DNA of 64,000 nucleotides from Streptomyces sp. Tu 3180 (GCF_009852415.1 NZ_WOXS01000002.1:6488001-6552000); one strand, 5' to 3'. Positions 1 to 8,646 are shown, counted from the first letter of the stretch. Notes: generated by a model not told the origin, from the letters alone. Numbers and translations: made by a program.

Positions 1-773
1 TCGCTGGCGTTGCGGCCGTTCTCCAGCAGCTGGCCGAGGCCCACGCCGAGGTCCGGGAAGGACGCGATGATCTCCGCGGCCATCAGGGAACGCCAGGAGA
101 ACGCCCAGCCCTGCTTCAGGCCCGCCACGTAGCCGGGCAGCGCGGCCGGCAGGACGATGTGCCAGGTGCCCTTCAGCCCCGTCGCACCCAGGGTGCGGCC
201 GGCCCGCAGGAACAGCGGGGGCACCTGGTCGACGCCGGAGACCAGGCCGTTGGCGATCGAGGGGACCGCGCCGAGCAGGATGACGGCGTACATCATCTGG
301 TTGTTCAGTCCCAGCCAGATCACGGCCGGCGGCACCCAGGCCACCGACGGCAGCGACTGCAGACCGGACAGGATCGGGCCGATCGCCGCCCGCACGAACT
401 TCACCCGCGCCACCAGCAGCCCGAGCGGGGTGCCGATCAGCAGCGCGAAGAAGAAGCCGAGCAGACCGCGCGAGACGCTGGTCCAGATGTAGCCGAGCAG
501 CTCCCCCTGGAGCCACGCCTGCCGGACGACCTCCCACACGGCGCCCGGCGAGGGCAGCCTGGTCGGGTCGTCGACGATCCCGAACGAGACCAGGGCCTGC
601 CACACCGCCAGCACCAGGGTGACGGCGATGACCGGCGGCAGGATCTTCTCCACGAAGGTCTGCCGGAACGGTTTGCGGCCGGTCTGCACCGTCTCCAGGG
701 CGTCGAGTCCCGCCTCCAGTCCGGCGAGGTCGCCCCCGTCCTTGTCCTTCGCGGTGGTCTCAGTGCTGGCCAT
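1..773 (-). CDS. ABC transporter permease, sulfonate/taurine type (3' end beyond window)
   Basis: Inner-membrane permease of an aliphatic-sulfonate/taurine-type importer (TauC/SsuC family). The product starts at an ATG whose complement is 771-773, has a short charged N-terminus, then several hydrophobic segments (for example VIAVTLVLAVWQALVSFGIV and GLLGFFFALLIGTPLGLLVA). The permease-ATPase contact region around LVARVKFVRAAIGPILSGLQ and the LPSVAWVPPAVIWLG stretch are typical of the family. About 257 codons are present and the frame is still open at position 1, so the C-terminus is missing. The start overlaps the end of the upstream ATPase gene by 14 bp, indicating translational coupling. 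It is the last visible gene of the sulfur operon. The exact substrate (sulfate, sulfonate or taurine) cannot be read from sequence; the neighbours argue for a sulfur source. Confidence 0.9.
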   Translation of the reverse strand, partial: MASTETTAKDKDGGDLAGLEAGLDALETVQTGRKPFRQTFVEKILPPVIAVTLVLAVWQALVSFGIVDDPTRLPSPGAVWEVVRQAWLQGELLGYIWTSVSRGLLGFFFALLIGTPLGLLVARVKFVRAAIGPILSGLQSLPSVAWVPPAVIWLGLNNQMMYAVILLGAVPSIANGLVSGVDQVPPLFLRAGRTLGATGLKGTWHIVLPAALPGYVAGLKQGWAFSWRSLMAAEIIASFPDLGVGLGQLLENGRNAS

Positions 774-1548
774 GACGGCGGATCTCCCCACGGAGTTCTT
801 CGGTGATCTCGACGGACAGTTCCGCCACGGCGGTGTCCTCGATGCGGCGCGGGTGCGGGATGCCGACCGTCCACTCGCGGGCGATCCGGCCCGGACGGGA
901 GGACAGCAGCACCACCCGCTGGGCGAGCCGGACGGCCTCGCGCACGTTGTGCGTGACGAACAGGACGGACAGCCGCGTCTCGTTCCAGATGCGGGTCAGC
1001 TCGTCGTGCAGCACGTCCCGCGTGATGGCGTCCAGCGCCGCGAACGGCTCGTCCATCAGCAGGAGCCTGCTCTCCTGGGCGATCGCCCGGGCCAGCGCCA
1101 CCCGCTGCCGCATACCGCCGGACAGCTCGTGCACCCGCTTGCCGTGCGAGCCCTTCAGCCGGACGAGTTCGAGCAGCTCCTCGGCGCGGCCGCGGCGCTC
1201 GTTCTTCGGCACGCCCCTGAGCTTCAGGGCGAGCTCGATGTTCTTGCCCGCGGTCAGCCACGGGAACAGCGCGTGCTCCTGGAACATCAGCGCCGGACGG
1301 CCGTCCGTGCTGATCGTGCCGGCCGTGGGGCGGTCGAGGCCCGCGACCAGGTTCAGCAGCGTCGACTTGCCGCAGCCCGAGGCACCCAGAAGGGTGACGA
1401 ACTCGCCGGGCGCGACATCGAGGCTGATGTCGTCCAGCACGAGCTGTCGCCCGGCGGGGCCGGCGAACGACTTCGAGACGTGCTCGATCCGGGCGGCGTG
1501 CGTGGCCGCCCCGGTGTCGTCGGCGGCCTTGGCGAGGGTCGTGGCCAT
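760..1548 (-). CDS. ABC transporter ATP-binding protein, sulfonate/taurine type
   Basis: Energising ATPase (262 aa) of the importer encoded with the adjacent permease and lipoprotein, SsuB/TauB family. Visible motifs are Walker A GASGCGKST, the Q-loop in ALMFQEHALFPWL, the signature LSGGMRQRVALARA, Walker B LLLMDEPFAALD and the switch histidine in FVTHNVREA. The start at 1548 is chosen because AGGAGG lies 8 nt upstream; a GTG at 1557 would sit directly on that ribosome binding site. Its stop overlaps the permease start by 14 bp and it lies 46 bp after the lipoprotein gene, so the three are co-transcribed. The alternative is a nitrate/bicarbonate-type ATPase of the same superfamily, which the neighbouring cys genes make less likely. 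Confidence 0.93.
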   Translation of the reverse strand: MATTLAKAADDTGAATHAARIEHVSKSFAGPAGRQLVLDDISLDVAPGEFVTLLGASGCGKSTLLNLVAGLDRPTAGTISTDGRPALMFQEHALFPWLTAGKNIELALKLRGVPKNERRGRAEELLELVRLKGSHGKRVHELSGGMRQRVALARAIAQESRLLLMDEPFAALDAITRDVLHDELTRIWNETRLSVLFVTHNVREAVRLAQRVVLLSSRPGRIAREWTVGIPHPRRIEDTAVAELSVEITEELRGEIRRHGQH

Positions 1549-1594
1549 GGTCGTCACCTCCTGGGGACTCTTCGTGATCCTGGCTGATCCGGGA

Positions 1595-2698
1595 CTACTC
1601 GGCGCCGAGTCCGGCGTCGTCGACGGCGGGCTCGCCCGCGGCCTCGAGGACCTCGTTGAGCAGCGTGAGGTCGTAGATGCCGGTCAGGTCGGGCTCGTCC
1701 AGCAGCCCGGCCTTGACGGCGTGCTCCGCCTGGGCGTCGAGGGTGGCGGCCAGCGGGTCGTCGGTGAACCGGATCGACTCCCACGCCGGGTCCAGCACCT
1801 CGGCGGGCAGCGCCTTGCCGGAGTCGGTCCTCAGCTGCTCGTTCGCGGCGGCCTTCGCCTCGTCCGGGTGGGCGTTGATCCACTCGTTGGTCTCGACGGA
1901 CGCCCTCAGCACCGCCTCGACGGCCTCGGGGTGCTCCGCCAGGAACTCCTGGCGCACGATGATGTTCGTGATCACGAACTTCTCGTCCGGCCACAGGGAC
2001 GCCTCGTCCAGCAGCACCTCGCCGCCCTGCGCGACCAGCTTCGAAGCGGTCGGCTCCGGCACCCAGGCGCCGTCGATCGAGCCGGCGGCGAAGGCGTCCG
2101 GGGTGACCTTGTTGTCGCTGCGGACGACGGTCACGTCGCCCTTGCCGCTCTGCGCGTCGACCTTCCAGCCCTGCTCGGCGGCCCAGTTGAGGAACGCGAC
2201 GTCCTGGGTGTTGCCGAGCTGCGGGGTCGCGATCCGCTTGCCCTCGACGTCCTCCAGGGACTCCACCCGGTCCGGGTTCACCACGAGCTTCACGCCGCCG
2301 GACGCCGAACCGCCGATGATCCGCAGGTTCTTGCCGCCCGACTTGGTGTAGCCGTTGACGGCCGGGGACGGCCCGATGAAACCGATGTCGAGGGAACCGG
2401 AGTTGAGCGCCTCGATCTCGGACGGTCCCGCGTTGAAGACCGCGTACGTGGCCCTGGTGGCGCCGAGCTCCTTCTGGAAGAAGCCCTTCTTGTTGCCCAC
2501 CAGCGCGGTGCCGTGGGTGAGGTTGCCGAAGTAGCCGATCCTGACGGCGTCGAGGCCGTCGGTCTTCTTCGCCCCGGCGGCGACCTGGGCGGTGCCGTCG
2601 TCCTTGGCCTGGGAGCCGTAGCCGCAGGCGGCCAGGGTGAGCAGCGGAAGCACGGCCATGACCGCGAGGGCGCGGCGCAGGGCGGTGGTGGCAGGCAC
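1595..2698 (-). CDS. Sulfonate/taurine-type ABC transporter substrate-binding lipoprotein
   Basis: Extracellular solute-binding lipoprotein (367 aa), SsuA/TauA type. The N-terminus has a short Arg-rich n-region, a hydrophobic core and a lipobox ending LTLAAC, so the mature protein would be lipid-anchored at that Cys. The body has the NMT1/SsuA pattern: an early RIGYFGNLTHGTALV segment, a GSLDIGFIGPSPAV segment that typically contacts ligand, and IDGAWVPEPTASKLV. The start used is a GTG at 2698 preceded by GAGAGGAAAG; an upstream ATG at 2731 has no comparable ribosome binding site. The 223 bp between this gene and cysN contains no gene I can defend. It is followed by the ATPase and permease genes and belongs to the sulfur operon; its ligand is inferred only from context. 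Confidence 0.92.
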   Translation of the reverse strand: MPATTALRRALAVMAVLPLLTLAACGYGSQAKDDGTAQVAAGAKKTDGLDAVRIGYFGNLTHGTALVGNKKGFFQKELGATRATYAVFNAGPSEIEALNSGSLDIGFIGPSPAVNGYTKSGGKNLRIIGGSASGGVKLVVNPDRVESLEDVEGKRIATPQLGNTQDVAFLNWAAEQGWKVDAQSGKGDVTVVRSDNKVTPDAFAAGSIDGAWVPEPTASKLVAQGGEVLLDEASLWPDEKFVITNIIVRQEFLAEHPEAVEAVLRASVETNEWINAHPDEAKAAANEQLRTDSGKALPAEVLDPAWESIRFTDDPLAATLDAQAEHAVKAGLLDEPDLTGIYDLTLLNEVLEAAGEPAVDDAGLGAE

Positions 2699-2921
2699 GG
2701 GAGGCTTTCCTCTCGTTGGCCCGGCGGTCACGGTCTCTCAGGTCGTGGCCGGGAGATCGGCGGGTTTTCGTCTGCGGCGGTGGGGGGTGAGGGCGCGCGA
2801 GCGGTGCGCGCACGTCATCGCGCACATCGGGCCACTCCGCCCTGCCCGCTGCCGAGAGCACCGCTGCCGACGCGGCCGCCCTCCTTCGCGAACGTGGAGT
2901 AGACATCGGTGGGGTTCATGC

Positions 2922-4256
2922 TCAGAAGTCCCACCCGTCGTCCTCGGCCTCGTCCTTGACGGGCTCCGGGTCGGCGAAGGACTCGCCGACCATGCCCGCG
3001 GTGAGGGTGGTGCCGTCACTGGGGTCGATGAGGATGAACGAGCCGGTGCGCCGCGAGTTCGAGTAGGAGTCGGCCGGCAGCGGCTCGGCGGTGCGGATCT
3101 TCACCCGGCCGATGTCGTTGGCGACGAGCCGTCCCGGGTGCGGGTGCAGGGACAGGTCGTCGAGCGTGAGCCGGGCCGGGATGTCCTTGACGATCGCCTT
3201 GACCGTGCGGGTGCCGTGCTTGATCAGCACCCGGTGGCCGACGGTCAGCGGCTGGTCGGCGACGTGGCACACGGTGGCCTCGACGTCCTGCGTGGTGGCC
3301 GGCGCGTCCTTGCTCGGGACGATCAGGTCGCCGCGGGAGATGTCGATGTCGTCGGCCAGCAGCAGCGTCACCGACTGCGGGGTCCAGGCGACGTCGACGG
3401 GCCTGCCCAGCAGGTCGATCCCGGTGATCGTCGTCGTCCGGCCGGACGGCAGCACGGTCACCGCGTCGCCCACCCGGAACGTGCCCGCGGCGATCTGGCC
3501 GGCGTAGCCCCGGTAGTCCGGGTGCTCGGCGCTCTGCGGGCGGATCACGTACTGCACGGGCAGCCGGGCGTGGCAGTGCGCCAGGTCGTGGCTGACCGGG
3601 ACGGTCTCCAGGTGCTCCAGCACGGTCGGGCCGCCGTACCAGTCCATGTGCGCGGACGGCTCCACCACGTTGTCGCCGACCAGCGCGGAGATCGGGATCG
3701 CGGTGACCTCGGGGACGCCCAGCTCGGTCGCGTACGCCGTGAACTCCTCGGCGATCCTCGCGAACACCGGCTCCCGGTAGTCGACCAGGTCCATCTTGTT
3801 GACGGCGAGGACGACGTGCGGGACGCGCAGCAGGGCGGCTATCGCGGCGTGCCGGCGGGTCTGCTCGACCACGCCGTTGCGGGCGTCGACCAGGATCACG
3901 GTCAGCTCGGCCGTCGAGGCGCCGGTGACCATGTTCCGCGTGTACTGCACGTGGCCGGGGGTGTCGGCGAGGATGAACCGGCGCCGCGGGGTGGCGAAGT
4001 AGCGGTAGGCGACGTCGATGGTGATGCCCTGCTCCCGCTCGGCCCGCAGGCCGTCGGTGAGCAGCGCGAGGTCGGGCGCCTCCTGACCCCGGCTCGCCGA
4101 CGCCCGCTCCACGGCCTCCAGCTGGTCGGCGAGGACCGACTTGGAGTCGTGCAGCAGCCGGCCCACCAGGGTGGACTTGCCGTCGTCGACGGAACCGGCG
4201 GTGGCGAACCGCAGCAGGGTGGTGGCCGAGAGCTCCTCGGTCGTGGTGGTGCTCAT
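2922..4256 (-). CDS. cysN: Sulfate adenylyltransferase subunit 1 (GTPase subunit)
   Basis: GTP-hydrolysing subunit (444 aa) of the heterodimeric ATP sulfurylase, which with CysD makes adenosine 5'-phosphosulfate from sulfate and ATP. EF-Tu-like GTPase motifs are all present: G1 GSVDDGKST near residue 22, the G3 segment LADTPGHVQYTRNM and G4 NKMD. Two beta-barrel domains follow (VQYVIRPQSAEHPDYRGYAG and the C-terminal IGRVKIRTAEPL region). There is no fused APS-kinase domain; that activity is encoded by the separate cysC gene upstream. The start is the ATG at 4256, two bases after the cysD stop codon, so the pair is translationally linked. Length and order cysD-cysN are as usual in Streptomyces. 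Confidence 0.97.
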   Translation of the reverse strand: MSTTTTEELSATTLLRFATAGSVDDGKSTLVGRLLHDSKSVLADQLEAVERASASRGQEAPDLALLTDGLRAEREQGITIDVAYRYFATPRRRFILADTPGHVQYTRNMVTGASTAELTVILVDARNGVVEQTRRHAAIAALLRVPHVVLAVNKMDLVDYREPVFARIAEEFTAYATELGVPEVTAIPISALVGDNVVEPSAHMDWYGGPTVLEHLETVPVSHDLAHCHARLPVQYVIRPQSAEHPDYRGYAGQIAAGTFRVGDAVTVLPSGRTTTITGIDLLGRPVDVAWTPQSVTLLLADDIDISRGDLIVPSKDAPATTQDVEATVCHVADQPLTVGHRVLIKHGTRTVKAIVKDIPARLTLDDLSLHPHPGRLVANDIGRVKIRTAEPLPADSYSNSRRTGSFILIDPSDGTTLTAGMVGESFADPEPVKDEAEDDGWDF

Positions 4257-4258
4257 CT

Positions 4259-5215
4259 CTAGAAGTACCCCTCGCGCTTGCGGTCTTCCATCGCGGCCTC
4301 GGAGAGCTTGTCGTCGGCGCGGGTGGCCCCGCGCTCGGTGAGCCGGGAGGCGGCGATCTCGGCGATCACCTTCTCGATGGTGTCGGCGTCGGATTCCACC
4401 GCACCGGTGCAGGACATGTCGCCCACGGTCCGGTAGCGGACCAGCCGCTTCTCGACCTTCTCGCCGTCCTTCGGGCCGCCCCACTCGCCGGCGGTCAGCC
4501 ACATGCCGCCGCGCCGGAACACCTCGCGCTCGTGCGCGTAGTAGATCTCCGGCAGCTCGATGCCCTCCCGGGCGATGTACTGCCACACGTCCAGCTCGGT
4601 CCAGTTGGACAGCGGGAACACGCGCACGTGCTCACCGGGGGCGTGCCGGCCGTTGTAGAGGTTCCACAGCTCGGGACGCTGACGGCGCGGGTCCCACTGG
4701 GAGAACTCGTCACGCAGCGAGAACACCCGCTCCTTCGCCCGTGCCTTCTCCTCGTCCCGGCGCCCGCCGCCGAACACGGCGTCGAACCGCTCGCCCTGGA
4801 TCTTCTCGGTGAGCGGCAGGGTCTGCAGCGGGTTGCGGGTGCCGTCCGGGCGCTCCTTGAGCACCCCGCGGTCGATGTAGTCCTGCACGGACGCGACGTG
4901 CAGGCGCAGTCCGTGCCGGGCGACCGCGCGGTCCCGGTAGTCCAGGACCTCGGGGAAGTTGTGCCCGGTGTCCACGTGCAGCAGCGCGAACGGCACCGGC
5001 GCCGGCGTGAACGCCTTCAGCGCCAGGTGCAGCATGACGATGGAGTCCTTGCCGCCGGAGAACAGGATCACCGGGTTCTCGAACTCGCCCGCCACCTCGC
5101 GGAAGATGTGCACCGCCTCGGATTCGAGGGCGTCCAGGTGGGAGAGGGCGTACGGGCTCTCCGCACCGGCCGCGCCCTCGTCGCCTTCCTTGACCGTGGC
5201 GACGGTCGTCGTCAT
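4259..5215 (-). CDS. cysD: Sulfate adenylyltransferase subunit 2
   Basis: Catalytic adenylyltransferase subunit (318 aa) of ATP sulfurylase, PP-loop (PAPS reductase-like) superfamily. The PP-loop ILFSGGKDSIVMLHLA lies near residue 50, followed by the conserved DTGHNFPEVLDYRD segment and the C-terminal GDMSCTGAVESDADTIEKVI region. The ATG at 5215 is preceded by AAAGGGG about 7 nt upstream. The cysN start follows its stop after two bases. A possible 32-codon open frame fills the 91 bp between cysC and this gene with overlapping stops and starts (described separately). Confidence 0.97.
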   Translation of the reverse strand: MTTTVATVKEGDEGAAGAESPYALSHLDALESEAVHIFREVAGEFENPVILFSGGKDSIVMLHLALKAFTPAPVPFALLHVDTGHNFPEVLDYRDRAVARHGLRLHVASVQDYIDRGVLKERPDGTRNPLQTLPLTEKIQGERFDAVFGGGRRDEEKARAKERVFSLRDEFSQWDPRRQRPELWNLYNGRHAPGEHVRVFPLSNWTELDVWQYIAREGIELPEIYYAHEREVFRRGGMWLTAGEWGGPKDGEKVEKRLVRYRTVGDMSCTGAVESDADTIEKVIAEIAASRLTERGATRADDKLSEAAMEDRKREGYF

Positions 5216-5310
5216 GCTGCGCCCCTTTCGTTCGCTTCTCCGCCCGTGCGGCGCGCAGGTGCCGCCTTCGTGGTCGACCGCGGCCGGGTGGCCGCACGTG
5301 CGTCGCTCAC
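5212..5310 (-). CDS. Possible small coupled ORF between cysC and cysD
   Basis: A 32-codon frame starts with GTG inside the cysC stop (GTGA overlap) and ends with TGA inside the cysD start (ATGA overlap). The predicted peptide is basic and rich in Ala, Arg and Thr (begins VSDARAATRPRSTTK), with no Cys, no membrane segment and no recognisable domain. The exact double overlap is what one would expect of a translational bridge between cysC and cysD, but in DNA this G+C rich such a frame can arise by chance. I list it with low confidence and assign no function. Confidence 0.2.
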   Translation of the reverse strand: MSDARAATRPRSTTKAAPARRTGGEANERGAA

Positions 5311-5843
5311 AGGAGTCCCCTCTCGCTGAGCAGGGCGTACACCGACGCCGCGGACTCCCGCACGGTCTGGTTCTGGGACTCGATCCGCAGATCGGGCGTC
5401 TCGGGCTCCTCGTAGGGGTCGTCCACCCCGGTGAGCCCGGTGAGTTCGCCCGTGGCCTGCTTGGCGTACAGACCCTTCACGTCGCGCACGGAGCAGACCT
5501 CGACCGGCGTCGCCACGTGCACCTCGACGTACGGCGTGCCGTTCGCCTCGTGCCGCTTGCGGACCGCGTCCCGGCTGTCGGCGTACGGCGCGATCACCGG
5601 GACGAGCGCGGTGACGCCGTTGCGGGCGAGGAGTTCGGCGACGAAGCCGATGCGCTGGACGTTGGTGTGCCGGTCCTCGCGGCTGAAGCCGAGGCCCGCG
5701 GAGAGGAACTCGCGGATCTCGTCGCCGTCGAGCACCTCGACGCGGCGGCCCCGCTCACGCAGCCGGCCGGCCAGCTCGTGGGCGATGGTGGTCTTGCCGG
5801 CGCTCGGCAGACCCGTGAGCCAGACGGTGGCTCCGGTCGTCAC
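5307..5843 (-). CDS. cysC: Adenylylsulfate kinase
   Basis: APS kinase (178 aa) that phosphorylates adenosine 5'-phosphosulfate at the 3' position to give PAPS. The P-loop GLPSAGKTT is near residue 10, followed by DGDEIREFLSAGLGFSREDR, RIGFVAELLARNGV, the PVIAPYADSRDAVR segment and KGLYAKQATGE, all typical of CysC. The GTG at 5843 is preferred because GGAGAG lies a few bases upstream; an in-frame ATG at 5888 overlapping the cysH stop would add 15 residues that resemble no kinase sequence. Because the neighbouring CysH looks like an iron-sulfur APS reductase, this enzyme may mainly supply PAPS for sulfation rather than for reduction. It lies between cysH and cysD in the operon. Confidence 0.95.
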   Translation of the reverse strand: MTTGATVWLTGLPSAGKTTIAHELAGRLRERGRRVEVLDGDEIREFLSAGLGFSREDRHTNVQRIGFVAELLARNGVTALVPVIAPYADSRDAVRKRHEANGTPYVEVHVATPVEVCSVRDVKGLYAKQATGELTGLTGVDDPYEEPETPDLRIESQNQTVRESAASVYALLSERGLL

Positions 5844-5884
5844 GTGACTCTCCTGGGGGTGAGGGGTCGCAGTCTGAGGGGCCG

Positions 5885-6595
5885 TCATCCGTGCAGCCCG
5901 CACTCGGTCTTGGCGCGGCCCGCCCAGCGGCCGGCGCGGGCGTCCTCGCCCTCCAGCACACGGCGGGTGCAGGGGGCGCAGCCGACGGAGGCGTAGCCGT
6001 CCGTCAGCAGCGGGTTGGTCAGCACGCCGTGCTCGGCGACGTAGGCGTCCACGTCGTCCTGGGTCCAGCGGGCGATCGGGGAGATCTTCACCTTCCGCCG
6101 CTTCTCGTCCCAGCCGACGACCGGGGTGTTCGCCCGGGTCGGGGACTCGTCGCGGCGCAGGCCGGTCGCCCAGGCCACATAGCCCTGCAGGCCCTCCTCC
6201 AGCGGCCTGACCTTGCGCAGGGCGCAGCACAGGTCCGGGTCGCGGTCGTGCAGCTTCGGGCCGTACTGGGCGTCCTGCTCGGCGACCGTCTGGCGCGGGG
6301 TCAGGGTGATGACGTTGACGTCCATCACGGCCTCCACCGCGTCCCGGGTGCCGATGGTCTCCGGGAAGTGGTAGCCGGTGTCGAGGAACACCACGTCGAC
6401 GCCGGGCAGGGCGCGCGAGGCGAGGTGGGCGACCACCGCGTCCTCCATCGAGGAGGTCACGCAGAAGCGCTTGCCGAAGGTCCGCGCGGCCCACTGGAGG
6501 ATCTCCAGCGCGGAGGCGTCCTCCAGGTCGCGGCCGGCCCGCTCGGCCAGCGCCTTCAGGTCCTCGGTGGTGCGCTCTTCCTGAACAGCCGTCAT
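5885..6595 (-). CDS. cysH: Phosphoadenylyl/adenylyl-sulfate reductase, APS type
   Basis: Reduces activated sulfate to sulfite with thioredoxin as donor (236 aa). The PP-loop superfamily segment CVTSSMEDAVVAHLA, the FLDTGYHFPET segment and the C-terminal ECGLH motif with the catalytic Cys are all present. The cysteine pairs DLCCALRK and GCAPCTR are the four ligands of the [4Fe-4S] cluster found in APS-using reductases and absent from classical PAPS reductases of enteric bacteria, so APS is the likely substrate (family knowledge). The start is the ATG at 6595, overlapping the stop of the zinc-ribbon gene (ATGA). Sulfite made here is the substrate of the sulfite reductase encoded at the head of the operon. 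Confidence 0.95.
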   Translation of the reverse strand: MTAVQEERTTEDLKALAERAGRDLEDASALEILQWAARTFGKRFCVTSSMEDAVVAHLASRALPGVDVVFLDTGYHFPETIGTRDAVEAVMDVNVITLTPRQTVAEQDAQYGPKLHDRDPDLCCALRKVRPLEEGLQGYVAWATGLRRDESPTRANTPVVGWDEKRRKVKISPIARWTQDDVDAYVAEHGVLTNPLLTDGYASVGCAPCTRRVLEGEDARAGRWAGRAKTECGLHG

Positions 6596-6771
6596 GTCCG
6601 GTCCCCTCCCGTGTCGGATCGCTCGAGCCCCCGGGCGAGCAGCCCGCGGAACTTCAGCTGGAAGGCTCGGTTGCACGCCGCGCATTCCCAGGCCCCGTGG
6701 CCCTCCTCGCCGGGGCGCAGGTCCTCGTCGCCGCAGTAGGGGCAGTAGAAGGGCGCCGCGCGCTCGCTCAC
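6592..6771 (-). CDS. Small two-CxxC zinc-ribbon protein in the sulfite reductase operon
   Basis: A 59-residue protein squeezed between sulfite reductase and cysH, overlapping both (GTGA at its start, ATGA at its end), which argues strongly that it is translated. It contains FYCPYCGDEDLRPG and WECAACNRAFQLK, two CxxC knuckles about 20 residues apart, as in zinc ribbons or rubredoxin-like metal sites. No signal peptide or membrane segment is visible. Homologues occupy this place in Streptomyces cys operons (general recollection), but I know of no demonstrated role. A function in electron delivery to, or maturation of, the iron-sulfur enzymes on either side is a guess from position only. Confidence 0.85.
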   Translation of the reverse strand: MSERAAPFYCPYCGDEDLRPGEEGHGAWECAACNRAFQLKFRGLLARGLERSDTGGDRT

Positions 6772-8465
6772 GACAGGGCCTCCTCGGAGGCCCGGCCGAC
6801 CCAGGCGGCGAACCGCTCGCCGTCCTCGCGCTCCGCCTGGAAGCGCTTCAGCACCCGCTCGACGTAGTCGGGCAGTTCGTCCGCGGTGACCTTCAGGCCG
6901 CGCACCTTGCGGCCGAAGCCCGCCTGAAGGCCGAGCGCGCCGCCGAGGTGCACCTGGTAGCCCTCGACCTGCCGGCCCTCGTCGTCGAGGACCAGCTGGC
7001 CCTTGAGACCGATGTCCGCCACCTGGATGCGGGCGCAGGCGTTCGGGCAGCCGTTGAGGTTGATGGTGATCGGCTCGTCGAAGTCCGGGATGCGGCGCTC
7101 GAGTTCGTCGATCAGCGAGGCGCCGCGCGCCTTGGTCTCGACGATGGCGAGCTTGCAGAACTCGATGCCGGTGCAGGCCATCGTGCCGCGCCGGAAGGGG
7201 GAGGGCCTGGCGCTGAGGTCCAGCGCCTCCAGGGACTCGACGAGGGAGTCGACCCGGTCCTCCTCGACGTCGAGGACGATCATCTTCTGCTCGACGGTGG
7301 TCCGCACCCGGCCCGAGCCGTGGGCCTCCGCGAGGTCGGCGATCTTGGTGAGCGTGGTGCCGTCGACGCGGCCGACGCGCGGGGCGAAACCGACGTAGAA
7401 GCGGCCGTCCTTCTGGCGGTGCACACCGATGTGGTCGCGCCACTGCTGCACCGGCTGCTCGGGCGCGGGACCGTCGGTCAGCCTGCGCCCCAGGTACTCG
7501 TCCTCCAGCACCTGACGGAACTTCTCCGCGCCCCAGTCGGCGACCAGGAACTTCAGCCGGGCCCGGTTGCGCAGCCGGCGGTACCCGTAGTCGCGGAAGA
7601 TCGACAGGACACCCTCGTAGACGTCCGGGACGTCCTCCAGCGGCACCCAGGCGCCCAGCCGCACGCCCAGCTTGGGGTTGGTGGACAGGCCGCCGCCGAC
7701 CCACAGGTCGAAGCCCGGCCCGTGCTCGGGGTGGCGGACGCCGACGAACGCGACGTCGTTGATCTCGTGCACCACGTCCAGCGCCGGCGAACCGGAGATG
7801 GCCGTCTTGAACTTGCGGGGGAGGTTCGAGTACGCCTTGTTGTTCAGCACGCGGCGCTTCATCTCCTCCAGCGCCGGGGTGCCGTCGATGATCTCGTCCT
7901 CGGCGATGCCGGCGACGGGGGAGCCGATCATCACGCGGGGGGTGTCGCCGCAGGCGGTGACGGTGGACAGGCCGACGCCCTCGAGGCGGTCCCAGATCTC
8001 GGGCACGTCCTCGATGCGGATCCAGTGGTACTGGACGTTCTGCCGGTCGGTGATGTCGGCGGTTCCGCGCGCGAACTCCTGCGAGATCTCGCCGATCACC
8101 CGCAGCTGCCGGGTGGTCAGCGCGCCGCCGTCGATGCGCACCCGCAGCATGAAGTACTCGTCGTCCAGCTCCTCCGGCTCCAGGACCGCGGTCTTGCCGC
8201 CGTCGATCCCGGGCTTGCGCTGGGTGTAGAGGCCCCACCACCGCATCCGGCCGCGCAGATCGCTCGGGTCGATCGAGTCGAACCCGCGCTTGGAGTAGAT
8301 CGTCTCAATACGTGTCCGCACGTTGAGACCGTCGTCGTCCTTCTTGAACTGCTCGTTGCCGTTGAGGGGGGTGAAGTGCCCCACGGCCCACTGCCCCTCT
8401 CCGCGGTGACGGCTCACCTTGCGGCGGGGAGTCGCGGCGGCGGGCTTCTGCGGGGTGGCGGCCAT
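6768..8465 (-). CDS. sir: Ferredoxin-dependent assimilatory sulfite reductase (nitrite/sulfite reductase family)
   Basis: Siroheme/[4Fe-4S] enzyme (565 aa) reducing sulfite to sulfide with electrons from ferredoxin. The duplicated nitrite/sulfite reductase ferredoxin-like halves are visible; the metal site is built by ACTGIEFCKLAIVET and NLNGCPNACAR (C-x5-C and C-x3-C). The siroheme-contact region DRQNVQYHWIRIEDVP and a substrate-binding Arg/Lys-rich segment are present. The ATG at 8465 has AAGGACG about 9 nt upstream and is preferred over an in-frame start at 8525. The context (cysH, cysC, cysD, cysN) makes sulfite rather than nitrite the substrate. It is the first large gene of the operon and is preceded by a leader-peptide frame, which suggests cysteine-responsive attenuation. 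Confidence 0.95.
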   Translation of the reverse strand: MAATPQKPAAATPRRKVSRHRGEGQWAVGHFTPLNGNEQFKKDDDGLNVRTRIETIYSKRGFDSIDPSDLRGRMRWWGLYTQRKPGIDGGKTAVLEPEELDDEYFMLRVRIDGGALTTRQLRVIGEISQEFARGTADITDRQNVQYHWIRIEDVPEIWDRLEGVGLSTVTACGDTPRVMIGSPVAGIAEDEIIDGTPALEEMKRRVLNNKAYSNLPRKFKTAISGSPALDVVHEINDVAFVGVRHPEHGPGFDLWVGGGLSTNPKLGVRLGAWVPLEDVPDVYEGVLSIFRDYGYRRLRNRARLKFLVADWGAEKFRQVLEDEYLGRRLTDGPAPEQPVQQWRDHIGVHRQKDGRFYVGFAPRVGRVDGTTLTKIADLAEAHGSGRVRTTVEQKMIVLDVEEDRVDSLVESLEALDLSARPSPFRRGTMACTGIEFCKLAIVETKARGASLIDELERRIPDFDEPITINLNGCPNACARIQVADIGLKGQLVLDDEGRQVEGYQVHLGGALGLQAGFGRKVRGLKVTADELPDYVERVLKRFQAEREDGERFAAWVGRASEEALS

Positions 8466-8646
8466 GGTGGATACGTCCTTCGGGACAGCGACGGATGGTG
8501 TCGGTGCGTGGCGCCCTCGGTGCAAGGTGGCGGTCGGGCGACGGGCGGAAGGCTCTGACCTGCGCGTACGGGGGCAGGTCAGAGGTGCGCGTCATTGCGC
8601 GGGGAGGGGGGGCGGGGAGAGGGGTGCCGGGCGCTGCCGGGTGCTC

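Noticed and set aside
2738..2827. Minus-strand 29-codon frame with two early Cys codons before the transporter lipoprotein, considered as a second leader peptide
   Set aside because: It lacks the conserved leader-peptide ending, lies inside the operon rather than at its head and has no clear ribosome binding site; chance is as likely.
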